Source: M55B127 sp034521955
GTDB taxonomy: Bacteria; Bacillota; Halanaerobiia; Halanaerobiales; M55B127
Direction of reading: 5' to 3'
Assembly (NCBI GenBank): GCA_034521955.1
Contig: JAXHLT010000003.1
Span: forward strand, 620,001 to 684,000
DNA: 64,000 nucleotides
Below are positions 55,206-63,983 of this stretch, in pieces. Position numbers and translations under genes: made by a program. Positions within the stretch are counted from its first letter, which is position 1. The number at the start of each line of letters is the position of its first letter. Under the pieces are notes generated by a model. It was not told where the DNA came from, did not search any database, and saw nothing but the letters and a program-made list of their open reading frames with translations.

Positions 55206-56039
55206 CTAACTATTTAACTTTACTTCTAAAGTCTCATATGGCATATTAATATTTTCATTTATAAGAACCGCTAACACCTTTTCTCTTATATCAAAAGTTG
55301 TAGCTACATGTTTCTTCTCGTTTTTTATCCATACTCTAAAAATTAATTCTATATTATAATCATTTATACTATCTAAAACTACTTCTGGCTTGGGATTTGT
55401 TAAAAATTCATTTTCATCTTCTACTAATTTAAACAATACATTTCTTATTTTATCTATATCTTCATTAACATCAACAGTAAAATTAATAGCAATTCTTAAA
55501 TTTGGAAAATTAGTATAAGAAGCTACTATATTATTAACAACAGTTTTATTAGGTATTGTTAAAAGTTTACCATCTTGAGTAACAACTTTAGTAGTCCTCA
55601 TTGTTATTTTAACAACTTGACCATAATTATCATTTATTTCAATAAGATCATCAATCACAAAAGGTTTGTCCCAAAAAATAAATAAACCTGAAATTATATT
55701 TGTCAGAAAATCTTGAGCTGCTAAACCAATTGCCAAACCAAAAACACCTAGACTAGCTAATATAGAGCTTGTTTTCATTCCGAAAATTAAAGAAATAGTA
55801 ATTAAAGCAAAAACAGTTAATATACCAATTACCATATTTAACAAAAAATTTATTAATGTTTTTTCTGTATTAATTTTTTTAAAAACTTTATTTAACATTA
55901 TTTTAATGATTTTCCACAATAGATAATATATTATAATGACAACTAAAGTATTAATTATTTTAGATAAGAAATTGGAAAAATCACTTATTAATAAATCTCT
56001 GAATAAAATATTGTTTATGTAATTAAACAAATTATCCAT
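55206..56039 (-). CDS. Small-conductance mechanosensitive channel MscS
   Basis: The 277-aa protein has three membrane segments, with the pore helix SILASLGVFGLAIGLAAQDFLTNIISG followed by the MscS beta-domain (FVIDDLIEINDNYGQVVKIT, TTKVVTQDGKLLTIPN) and the C-terminal alpha/beta domain. It releases solutes on hypo-osmotic shock. Convergent with the PpiC-type gene. Confidence 0.93.
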   Translation of the reverse strand: MDNLFNYINNILFRDLLISDFSNFLSKIINTLVVIIIYYLLWKIIKIMLNKVFKKINTEKTLINFLLNMVIGILTVFALITISLIFGMKTSSILASLGVFGLAIGLAAQDFLTNIISGLFIFWDKPFVIDDLIEINDNYGQVVKITMRTTKVVTQDGKLLTIPNKTVVNNIVASYTNFPNLRIAINFTVDVNEDIDKIRNVLFKLVEDENEFLTNPKPEVVLDSINDYNIELIFRVWIKNEKKHVATTFDIREKVLAVLINENINMPYETLEVKLNS

Positions 56040-56393
56040 TTAATAATCAACCTCCAATTTTTAAAATTTACTACTTCTTACTTGTTACCACAGATATCCT
56101 TCTTAAATATTTTCAAAGTAGAATATAAGCTTATAAAAAGTTGATTTTCAGCATTATCTTCTTATTAACCTCTCCAATTAGTTTATAATTTAATAAACTG
56201 TCTTTTTTGTTTTGTTTATTTCAAAATCTTTATTAACTCTTTAATTCTTATTTTATATTTTCTTTACTTTCTTAAACTTATTATACCAAAATAAACGTAA
56301 AAAATATATTTATAGTAACTTTTTTTACTAAATTAATAATTAAATACCATCATAAAGCCCGATGAAATAATATATAATTAGTAAAAATAAAAA

Positions 56394-56442
56394 TTCTAAT
56401 AATTTAATTGTAATTTTACTTTTAATAAAACAATATCAATAA
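56394..56442 (+). repeat. Intergenic repeat element, copy B
   Basis: TTCTAATAATTTAATTGTAA ... ACAATATCAATAA matches copy A at 54987-55035. A hairpin with different arms follows. Confidence 0.5.
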
Positions 56443-56464
56443 TATATTTATGTATTTATAATTT

Positions 56465-56504
56465 AAAGCCCTAAGGCTTTATTAAACAAAGGCATTAGGG
56501 CTTT
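56465..56504. terminator. Terminator at the end of the nif-like operon
   Basis: AAAGCCCTAA (56465-56474) pairs with TTAGGGCTTT (56495-56504), 38 nt past the stop of the NifB-like gene. The T run is clear on the plus strand and short on the minus strand. Confidence 0.6.
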
Positions 56505-56541
56505 TAATATTTATAACTATGGAATTATAGGATTAATATAT

Positions 56542-57372
56542 TTAATCCTTCTGTTTAAACCTTTCATGTAGCCTTTTATCCTTACCTGGTACTCCATAAG
56601 CATCATAACTACAATTTTTACATTCTTTAAAAACTGTTATATGCTTCTCAGCTTTTTTTCTTACTTTTTTAAATTTTACTTTATCAAATTTCTTATGATC
56701 TTTAAAATAAGCTTTAGGCATTAGTATTTTTATATTTAATTCATTAACACCAATATCTGCTGCTTTTTTGGCAATTAGTTCTATTTCATCATCATTAATA
56801 TCTGGTATATATATTGTGTTTATTTTTACTGCTTTAAATGTATTATAGTCTATAGCCTTTTTTAATCCATCCCATTTATTATCCAACATCTTATTAAATG
56901 AACTTATATCATATTTATATTCTCCATCAAATACTACAAATTTATATATTTTTTTAGCAGTTTGGGGACTAAAAGCATTTATAGTTACAGTTAAATAATC
57001 TAAACTATCCTTTATATCTTCAATAGTATTATTTAAATTTACCCCATTTGTACATAAACAGGTATTTAAATCAGGATATTTTTCTTTAACCATTTTTAAA
57101 GTTTTAAATGTATTTTCACTAAACAGAGGTTCTCCTGGTCCAGCTATACCAATTATTTTAATATCTTCTTTATCTTCATTGATTAACTTATTTAACCAAT
57201 CTAATGCTTTATCAGGACTAATTGCATTATTACTGCTTTTAATTCCATCCTTATTTTCTATTGATCTTTCACAAAAGCCACATCCTAGATTGCAAATATC
57301 TGCCACCGGTAAATGTATCCTTACTATATTATTATGACAGCCATCGGAATAACATGGATGATTAATAGACAT
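56542..57372 (-). CDS. NifB-like radical-SAM cofactor-assembly protein
   Basis: The ATG at 57372 is used (AAAGGTGAT upstream; the in-frame GTG 57381 is in that site). The 276-aa protein begins like NifB (NHPCYSDGCHNNIVRIHLPVAD) and has CxxxCxxC at Cys27/31/34. It also has GIAGPGEPLFSENT and a C-terminal CKNCSYDAYGVPGKD, which matches the CRxCRADAxGxxGED tail of NifB. NifB builds the 8Fe-9S-carbide precursor of nitrogenase cofactors. The NifX-like domain of some NifBs is absent. It overlaps nifH-like by 11 nt and is the last gene of the operon. Confidence 0.9.
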   Translation of the reverse strand: MSINHPCYSDGCHNNIVRIHLPVADICNLGCGFCERSIENKDGIKSSNNAISPDKALDWLNKLINEDKEDIKIIGIAGPGEPLFSENTFKTLKMVKEKYPDLNTCLCTNGVNLNNTIEDIKDSLDYLTVTINAFSPQTAKKIYKFVVFDGEYKYDISSFNKMLDNKWDGLKKAIDYNTFKAVKINTIYIPDINDDEIELIAKKAADIGVNELNIKILMPKAYFKDHKKFDKVKFKKVRKKAEKHITVFKECKNCSYDAYGVPGKDKRLHERFKQKD

Positions 57373-58174
57373 AATTATCACCTTTAATTTCTTTTATAAT
57401 TTCATGTACTTCTTCATCATCTATTGTATCTGTATCAATATCAATATTTTTATTGAGTACTTCTTTAGATAATTTCAAAAATTGTTTAGCTTCTTTACCA
57501 TTTGGAAATTGAGCTACAATAGCCTTTTTTTGCAATTCAAGTAATGGTATTCTTTTAGAATGCTCTATTCTACCAATAATCGGTATATTTATTCTCTTTG
57601 AAAACTCATTTACTATTTCATATTCTTTTTCAATATTTTTACTATTATATATTAACCCCTGAATATTTCCTCCGATTTGTGACATTCCTTTTATAATATT
57701 ATTAGCTGCAAATAAGGATGCCTGTTCTCCTGAAGAAACTATATACACTTCTTCAGCATATCCTTTTGAAACTGGAGAGGCAAAACCTCCACAAACTACA
57801 TCTCCTAACACATCATATATTATGATATCTTTATCTTTATAAAAATCATATTCCTGTAATAAGTCTAGTCCTAAAATTATTCCTTTGCCAGCACAACCTA
57901 CCCCAGGTCTTGGTCCTCCAACTTCAATACAAGTAATTTTATCTTTGTAATTATATGTTAAATTACTGATATTATTAATATCTTCTTTTATTTTACTATA
58001 ATTATCTAAAATTGTAGGTAATCTTTTTGGTGATAATAGTCTACAGGTATCTCCTTTTGGATCACATCCTATTAATCCAACTTTATAGTTCATATTTGCA
58101 AATGTCAAAGCTAAATTGACTGCTATAGTTGATTTACCAATCCCACCTTTACCATACATTGCTATTTTCTTCAT
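57362..58174 (-). CDS. Nitrogenase Fe protein-like reductase (NifH/BchL family)
   Basis: The 270-aa protein has the P-loop GKGGIGKST (8-16), the switch region GCDPKGDTCRL, and the two [4Fe-4S] ligands Cys94 (GVGCAGKG) and Cys128 (LGDVVCGGFASP). All are required for a homodimeric Fe protein delivering electrons with ATP hydrolysis. Arg100 of NifH, the ADP-ribosylation site, is Lys here. The C-terminal 40 residues are acidic. The gene lies between the K-like subunit (36 nt) and the NifB-like gene, so it is the dedicated reductase. Confidence 0.93.
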   Translation of the reverse strand: MKKIAMYGKGGIGKSTIAVNLALTFANMNYKVGLIGCDPKGDTCRLLSPKRLPTILDNYSKIKEDINNISNLTYNYKDKITCIEVGGPRPGVGCAGKGIILGLDLLQEYDFYKDKDIIIYDVLGDVVCGGFASPVSKGYAEEVYIVSSGEQASLFAANNIIKGMSQIGGNIQGLIYNSKNIEKEYEIVNEFSKRINIPIIGRIEHSKRIPLLELQKKAIVAQFPNGKEAKQFLKLSKEVLNKNIDIDTDTIDDEEVHEIIKEIKGDNYVY

Positions 58175-58210
58175 AAAATTCCTCCATATTATAAGTTATC
58201 TCTTTATTAA

Positions 58211-59407
58211 TTATTTATTTTTTATACTCTTTTTGATTAAGTCTACAATATTAAAAACGCCTTCAAACCCTAATAAATTATGATCTTTTTCATATAGATG
58301 ATAAACTGGTTGGCTGAATGGTATAATATCCCATTTCTTTTTACATCTAATATATGATGAACCAAATACTAGATCGGGATTAATTTCATTAGCTTTTTTA
58401 AATAATTCATAACCACCCATGTCATTATATATTTCATTGACTAATTTATTATTTTTATTATATTGTACTCCATAATTATCAGTGCTTAAAAAAACTTTTG
58501 CATTTAATTCGTTTTGAATAAAAGAAGCTAACCCTAAACTTGACCAAGAATCTCCTTCTATAACAACCTTTACTTTTTCAAAGTTTATATTTTCTTTGAT
58601 AGTACTTAATTTCTTATTGTATTTATTATAGTCTTTTATAAGATTATTACTTATTTTTTCACCTGTAATCTCTTCAATCCATTTTAACCAACTAAAAGTA
58701 CCCTTTACTCCATATGGTGCAGGTCTATTATTTTCTATATCATATTTATTCCATAAATGTCCAATTTTTATTTTCTGGGTGTTTAAATAATTATCTAAAT
58801 CATTTTCTAAATTAAAGTCCATAAAAATAGATGGACCTGTTTTTAAGTTTGTATATTTTTTAATCATATCTAATAAGGTATTATAATTTTTCCTTGCATT
58901 TACATCACTAAGTGCAATACCATCTAAACTAATTACATTACTGTTAGTATCATTAACATTAAATCTTTTAATAATATCATCATATAATAAGTTAAACCCA
59001 TCTGGCTCTTCCCCATAAAGTCCACTTCCATCTAATACAGAGACTTTACAATCATTATTCTTTTCAAATTTATTAATTATGACATTAAATTCTTCACCTG
59101 ACATACTGATAGCACAGGTTATTATTATAACAAGATATTTGGGTTTATATATTTTATAAGCCTTGTCTAAAGCATATTTTAACTTATCTTGAGAGCCTAA
59201 AATCAAATCCTGTTCAGTTAAAGCAGTTGTTGGTAATATTGGCTCTTTATCAGCAAACAAATATACCATTCTATGGCCTGAAGAACAACTTAAAGGACCA
59301 TGTACTACTGGTAAGGCATCTTCAATACCTAATATTCCTTCTATTATTCCAACCATAGAACAACCTTTTAACGGTTCTATTCTTTGTTTTTTAGTTGATA
59401 TATACAT
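58211..59407 (-). CDS. Nitrogenase component 1-like subunit, NifK type (three Cys)
   Basis: The 398-aa protein aligns with NifK through LKGCSMVGIIEGILGIEDAL, VVHGPLSCSSGH, ALTEQDLILGSQDKLKYALD and IITCAISMSGEEFN. Cys16, Cys41 and Cys98 match the three P-cluster cysteines, with NifK-like spacing (25 and 57). It lacks the long N-terminal extension of true NifK and is shorter than the usual 450-520 aa. AAAGGAG precedes the ATG, which lies 31 nt inside the D-like gene. It should form a heterotetramer with that subunit. Not NifN, since no nifE/nifN context exists. Confidence 0.85.
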   Translation of the reverse strand: MYISTKKQRIEPLKGCSMVGIIEGILGIEDALPVVHGPLSCSSGHRMVYLFADKEPILPTTALTEQDLILGSQDKLKYALDKAYKIYKPKYLVIIITCAISMSGEEFNVIINKFEKNNDCKVSVLDGSGLYGEEPDGFNLLYDDIIKRFNVNDTNSNVISLDGIALSDVNARKNYNTLLDMIKKYTNLKTGPSIFMDFNLENDLDNYLNTQKIKIGHLWNKYDIENNRPAPYGVKGTFSWLKWIEEITGEKISNNLIKDYNKYNKKLSTIKENINFEKVKVVIEGDSWSSLGLASFIQNELNAKVFLSTDNYGVQYNKNNKLVNEIYNDMGGYELFKKANEINPDLVFGSSYIRCKKKWDIIPFSQPVYHLYEKDHNLLGFEGVFNIVDLIKKSIKNK

Positions 59408-60747
59408 GGTTGTATCTCCTTTGCTTTTAAAATATTTTCTGTAAAATCATAGCCTTCTAATGCTAATTTTAATTTATTACCTAAATTTATTACTCCCTCA
59501 AAGCCAACATGTGGAGAAGTATAAACTGTAATAGGTACGAATGGAATACCATATTTTTTAGCAATATGTTGTTCTTGATAACCACCTAACCAAAGATCAA
59601 TCTCATAATCTTTAGCAACTTTTTCAAGGTCATCAAGACCGGGAGATACAATAAAGTTATCTATTTTAATATTATGTTTTTCCTTCATGTGTTTTAAATC
59701 ATTTTGTGACCAGGGATGGGGCCAAAACAATGCAGCTGTTTTAATTTCTACCTCATAATCAATTAAGGTATGTAATAATCCAATTAATCTACCTGGGCCA
59801 CCACTTACAAATACTTTTTTATTCTTTAAAATACTCTTAAGTTCATCAAAGTCTTTTTGATATAATTTTTCTAACTTTTCTATTTTATCTTTTGTATCTA
59901 TATCTAAAGCATCTGCAATACTTGTTAACCATTCTTTTGTACCTTCAAAACCATAAGGTGATCTTCTACCTGCTAATTTGATTCCTTTTTCTTCCAAATC
60001 ATAAAATATATCTCCTACAACAGCAGAACATACCATTGCATTAGCAGAAGCCTTCATACTGTCTTCTATATCTTTTACAGAACTACCACCAGTAATAACT
60101 GATTGAACTTCTATTCCAACTTGCTTTAACATATCTATACATGCTCCAATTTCATGCTCTCTTTTTCTAGAAGGCCACATCCAGCCTACTAAGTTTACTG
60201 TTTTTTCCCTTTTGTAATTCTTTTCTAGATATGGTTTATATAATGCATTTAAAGCGGCTTGGTATCCTTCCCATTGGTTATCTCCTGAAATTGCAGATGT
60301 AGATAAGTAACTTGTATCTATTTTTATTTTATTTTTAATTTCCTTTGAAATTTTTTCTAAATTAACTCCTGATATTGTAATAGGGTCTGTTGGTAATAGT
60401 ACTATTAGTTCTGTATCAGTATAGTTTGACATTTCTTCAATCTTTTTATACCAATCTTCACTTATATCATAATTACCTGTAATAATATCTTCCTGGTTGT
60501 ACTCTAAAAGTGCTATTGGTTTTTTGCCCAAATGAAAATCTTCTTCACCCCAGGCAATTATAGTAAATCTTAAATGGTTTAAACATCCTTTAGAACCTAC
60601 AATTACAGGTAATACATTTTTCATACTTAAAAACATTCTTAAAGAAGCAAACATTGGACCTAAAACCTGATAATCAATCCATAATTCTTCATCTTTTAAA
60701 TTCCATTTTTCTATTAAATTATTAAAATCACCTGAATATTTTTTCAT
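59377..60747 (-). CDS. Nitrogenase component 1-like subunit, NifD type (one P-cluster Cys)
   Basis: The 456-aa protein aligns with NifD. VIVGSKGCLNH (Cys55) matches the middle P-cluster Cys88; the first and third are lost (VLGPMFAS; LLPTDPITISG). ANAMVC (Cys240) followed by SAVVGDIFYDLEEKGI aligns with LVHC275 of NifD, the cofactor Cys. The region of His442 reads VPITVYTSPH, without the His in register. GGTGGTATA precedes the ATG, and its first base overlaps the HAD gene's stop. It is likely the catalytic subunit of a nitrogenase-like reductase with unknown substrate. Confidence 0.83.
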   Translation of the reverse strand: MKKYSGDFNNLIEKWNLKDEELWIDYQVLGPMFASLRMFLSMKNVLPVIVGSKGCLNHLRFTIIAWGEEDFHLGKKPIALLEYNQEDIITGNYDISEDWYKKIEEMSNYTDTELIVLLPTDPITISGVNLEKISKEIKNKIKIDTSYLSTSAISGDNQWEGYQAALNALYKPYLEKNYKREKTVNLVGWMWPSRKREHEIGACIDMLKQVGIEVQSVITGGSSVKDIEDSMKASANAMVCSAVVGDIFYDLEEKGIKLAGRRSPYGFEGTKEWLTSIADALDIDTKDKIEKLEKLYQKDFDELKSILKNKKVFVSGGPGRLIGLLHTLIDYEVEIKTAALFWPHPWSQNDLKHMKEKHNIKIDNFIVSPGLDDLEKVAKDYEIDLWLGGYQEQHIAKKYGIPFVPITVYTSPHVGFEGVINLGNKLKLALEGYDFTENILKAKEIQPCIYQLKNKE

Positions 60748-61340
60748 TATACCACCATTTCTATATTGAAAAAATTATATATTAATTTTTTTGCTTCTTG
60801 CCAGTTATTAACTCTGTACTTGTTTTTTATATCTTTTGAGTCTCTATTATGCTTTTTATCAAATAATATGATACCAATACCATTATTTAAAAATGACTCT
60901 GCATTATTTTGATCATCTTCAATAAAAAGTTGAATTTCTTCATCTTTTGCACATGGTACTTTGTTTACTCTGTGGATTAACTTATCATAAACAATACCAT
61001 ATTTATCTAACCAGTCTTCAGTAATTTTTCTATACTTTTCTTCACGTGCAGTTATTAAAATGATAGTAAAGTCATTCTTTTTTAAATCTTCTAAAACATC
61101 CTTAACTCCTTTATTAGGAATTAAATCTATATATATATCTTTTAAACTGTTTTTTAAGAAATTATCTAAGACTTCTTTTGGTAGATCATATGCTTCATAT
61201 ATATTGTATATGTTGTCTTTTCGTTTAATTTCCTTACCAATATAGTTACATAAGTAATGATGCCAAATATTTCTGTTATATAAACTATATTCATCAGTTA
61301 TTACTCCATCGATGTCAATTCCAATTATTCTTTTTTTCAA
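60747..61340 (-). CDS. HAD-superfamily phosphatase (5'-nucleotidase NT5C-like)
   Basis: The TTG at 61340 (AAAGGT upstream) gives a 197-aa protein starting KKRIIGIDIDGVITDE, the DxDG nucleophile motif. ILITAREEKYR is motif II, and LFIEDDQNNAESF is the acidic motif. The cap is small and helical, as in deoxyribonucleotidases of the NT5C/YorS type. In this operon it may act on a phosphorylated substrate or product of the nitrogenase-like enzyme, but this is only inferred from position. Confidence 0.82.
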   Translation of the reverse strand: MKKRIIGIDIDGVITDEYSLYNRNIWHHYLCNYIGKEIKRKDNIYNIYEAYDLPKEVLDNFLKNSLKDIYIDLIPNKGVKDVLEDLKKNDFTIILITAREEKYRKITEDWLDKYGIVYDKLIHRVNKVPCAKDEEIQLFIEDDQNNAESFLNNGIGIILFDKKHNRDSKDIKNKYRVNNWQEAKKLIYNFFNIEMVV

Positions 61341-61364
61341 CTGGACCAACCTTTCTATTATAAA

Positions 61365-62168
61365 TTATATTGAATTTATATAGTCAATGCTCTTATTTAT
61401 TGCCTTTGCTGGGTTATCTGGTGCCCATATTTCTAATATACCTAGACCAGTAAAACCTATATCTTCTATTTTTTTAATTATATTTTTCGAATCTATATTA
61501 CCTTCTCCAAAAGGTAAATGTAAATCTTCTAATCCATCATTATCATTAATATGAATATGTTTAATATCATTACCTAATTCCTTAATATATTCTATTACAG
61601 GAAACTTTGTTAAATTTGCATGTCCAATATCTAGAGTTGCTTTAAGATAAGGAGATTTAAAATCTTTTAATACCTTTTTCATCATCTTTGGATTGTTAAA
61701 AATACCATTTTCATTAACCGGATGGTTCTCAACAGCTAATACTATATCATTTTGTTGAGCTGAAATTAATAGTTCATCAATTGATTTATATAATCTATCT
61801 AAACCTTTTTTAACAACATCCTTATCACCCGGATAAAAACTACCGGCATGGATCACATAAACATCTACACCTAAGAATTTAGCAATATCAAGTGATCTTT
61901 TATGTTGTTTAATTGATTCTTTTTTTATCCCGGGATTCATACTTGTTATATCTACATCATGAGCAGGGCCATGGTATGATGGTTTTAAATTATATTTATA
62001 AAGTAATTGTTTTATTTTTATTAGATAATTATAATCTATATTATCTAACCATAAATGAGGAGGTTCTCCCCAAATTTCTACATACTTTAAACCCAATTTT
62101 GAAATGTTTTTTAATGCATTTTCTAAGTTATCATGTAAATATACACTGCTTGAAACTCCTATCTTCAC
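61365..62168 (-). CDS. Sugar phosphate isomerase/epimerase-like TIM-barrel protein
   Basis: The 267-aa protein starts at a GTG with AGAGGTG upstream. It shows the AP-endonuclease-2/xylose-isomerase-like barrel: YHGPAHDVDI, VYVIHAGSFYPGD, VLAVENHPVNENG, KATLDIGHANL, IKHIHINDNDGLEDLHLPFGEGNID and GILEIW. His/Glu/Asp residues form a metal site. Reactions in the family include epimerisation, dehydration and lyase steps. It sits between the ABC permeases and the HAD gene, so it probably processes the imported molecule. Confidence 0.85.
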   Translation of the reverse strand: MKIGVSSSVYLHDNLENALKNISKLGLKYVEIWGEPPHLWLDNIDYNYLIKIKQLLYKYNLKPSYHGPAHDVDITSMNPGIKKESIKQHKRSLDIAKFLGVDVYVIHAGSFYPGDKDVVKKGLDRLYKSIDELLISAQQNDIVLAVENHPVNENGIFNNPKMMKKVLKDFKSPYLKATLDIGHANLTKFPVIEYIKELGNDIKHIHINDNDGLEDLHLPFGEGNIDSKNIIKKIEDIGFTGLGILEIWAPDNPAKAINKSIDYINSI

Positions 62169-62183
62169 AATATCACCTCTATT

Positions 62184-63041
62184 TTATTTATATGATGGAT
62201 CAAAATAATCAATAACTGTATCTCCTAAAATGTTTACTGAAAGTACAAATAATGCTAATACAATACCTGGTAATATACTATACCAGGGTGCAAACATCAT
62301 ATACCCTCTACCATTTGATATTATTGAACCTAAACTTGGTGAAGGTGGTTGAATACCTAAACCAAAAAATGATAATCCAGCTTCATACATAACTGCACCT
62401 GGAATTCCCATTGAAAAAGATACTATAATAATACCCATACAGTTTGGTAAGATGTGTTTTAATATAATTCTTATCTTCTTTGCTCCCAATGCTTCAACAG
62501 CCTCAACATATTCATTGTTTTTTATACTCAACACCTGACTTCTTACTAAACGAGCAACATCAGGCCAACCAACAACAACAATTGCTAAAATTACTGAAGT
62601 AAGGCTAGGACTAAAAATCAATGTAACAATCATGGCCAATAAAATTGCAGGTATTGACATAAAAACATCTGTAATTCTCATAATAATATTATCTATTATA
62701 CCTCCAGAAAAACCTGTTATAAGACCTAGAAATACTCCCAATAACATACTTAAACCCCTTGCAACAATACCAACAAACAAAGATACTCTTACTCCAAATA
62801 TAATCCTACTAAATAAATCTCTTCCCAATTGATCTGTACCAAACAAATGCATTTTACTGGGAGGATAAGGAGCATATATTTTTTCCCCGTCAACGGTCAT
62901 ACTTGTCTTTACTCTAAGGGGATCATGAGTTGCAATTATAGGAGCAAATAATGCAATAATTATGTATAATAATACTATCAGTAAAGCTATAAAAGCTAAA
63001 GGTTCTTTTTTAATAAATTTTACTATTGTTTTTAAATTCAA
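62184..63041 (-). CDS. Oligopeptide/nickel-type ABC permease, OppC/DppC family
   Basis: The 285-aa protein starts at TTG with AGGAGGAG upstream. It has the OppC N-terminal domain (FIKKEPLAFIALLIVLLYIII), the FGTDQLGRDLFSRI motif, and the EAA loop (EYVEAVEALGAKKIRIILKHILPN). Six membrane helices are expected. With OppB it forms the channel of a peptide-, nickel- or opine-type importer. The binding protein and ATPases are not in the window. Confidence 0.92.
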   Translation of the reverse strand: MNLKTIVKFIKKEPLAFIALLIVLLYIIIALFAPIIATHDPLRVKTSMTVDGEKIYAPYPPSKMHLFGTDQLGRDLFSRIIFGVRVSLFVGIVARGLSMLLGVFLGLITGFSGGIIDNIIMRITDVFMSIPAILLAMIVTLIFSPSLTSVILAIVVVGWPDVARLVRSQVLSIKNNEYVEAVEALGAKKIRIILKHILPNCMGIIIVSFSMGIPGAVMYEAGLSFFGLGIQPPSPSLGSIISNGRGYMMFAPWYSILPGIVLALFVLSVNILGDTVIDYFDPSYK

Positions 63042-63053
63042 TGCTTACTCCTC

Positions 63054-63983
63054 CTAGTTATGATATCTAATACGAGGATCTATTAATCCATAAGTGAGAT
63101 CAACAAATAGGTTAATAACTATAACTAATGAAGCAATTAACATAGTTGCAGTTTGTAAAGCAGGAAAATCTTTAGCTAATAATGCATCATAAACATATTT
63201 TCCCATACCAGGCCAGGTAAAGATAATTTCAATCATAATAACTCCACCCATCATTCTGCTTAAATTTGTTCCTGTCATAGTAATCATTGGAATCAATGCA
63301 TTTCTAACAATATGTTTTGTAATAACCCAAAAGTTTGATAAACCTTTTGACTTAGCTGTCCTTATATAATCATTATTCATTACATCTATTACAGCTGATC
63401 TTGTAACTCTTGCCAACATTCCGCTATTTGGTAATACTAATGTTAAGGTAGGTAATATTATATATAAATCAAACCCTGATCTATATCCTGAAGGAGGAAG
63501 CCAGCCTAGATAAATACTAAAAAGTAGTTGAATTACAAGTGCTGACCAAAAAAGTGGAAGTGATAGTCCAGATACAGATACTGCCATGATAAGCCTATCC
63601 CAAATTGATTTTCGCCAAACTGCAGAAATAATTCCCATTATACCTCCAATAATAAATGAAATGATTTGAACTATAATAGTTAGTTGTAAGGTTCTTTTAA
63701 ACACAATCGGAATTTCATCAATAATTGCTTTTCCAGATTGATAAGAATGACCAAAATCACCTGTTAAAAAATTAGTAAGAAATTCAAAATACTGTACTGG
63801 TAATGGTCTGTTTAAACCCATTTCATTGGTTATACTATCCACAACCTCTTTGCTTGCAGATGGACCAGCGATCATTCTAGCAACATCACCTGGGATTAGA
63901 TATAAAAAGACAAAGATTAGTAAAGATAGTCCTATTAATATTGGTATTAAGAATAAAAACCGTTTTAATATGTAATTAAACAA
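63054..63983 (-). CDS. Oligopeptide/nickel-type ABC permease, OppB/DppB family
   Basis: The 309-aa permease has the OppB start (YILKRFLFLIPILIGLSLLIF), LIPGDVARMIAGPSAS and the EAA loop (DYIRTAKSKGLSNFWVITKHIVRNALIP). It starts at TTG, with AAGGAGAGGA 5 nt upstream at the very window edge. It precedes oppC by 12 nt. The operon probably continues upstream, outside the window, with the solute-binding protein. Confidence 0.92.
   Translation of the reverse strand: MFNYILKRFLFLIPILIGLSLLIFVFLYLIPGDVARMIAGPSASKEVVDSITNEMGLNRPLPVQYFEFLTNFLTGDFGHSYQSGKAIIDEIPIVFKRTLQLTIIVQIISFIIGGIMGIISAVWRKSIWDRLIMAVSVSGLSLPLFWSALVIQLLFSIYLGWLPPSGYRSGFDLYIILPTLTLVLPNSGMLARVTRSAVIDVMNNDYIRTAKSKGLSNFWVITKHIVRNALIPMITMTGTNLSRMMGGVIMIEIIFTWPGMGKYVYDALLAKDFPALQTATMLIASLVIVINLFVDLTYGLIDPRIRYHN

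Larger units (their letters stand above)
56040..56541. other. AT-rich intergenic region between mscS and the nif-like operon
   Basis: No gene is supported in these 502 bases. They hold copy B of an intergenic repeat (56394-56442) and a terminator hairpin (56465-56504). The first 250 bases upstream of mscS are T-rich and should contain its promoter, which I cannot place with confidence. Confidence 0.55.

Noticed and set aside
56542..60747. Classical nitrogen-fixation genes
   Set aside because: There is no nifE, nifN or nifV, and the D-like subunit lacks two P-cluster cysteines and the cofactor histidine.
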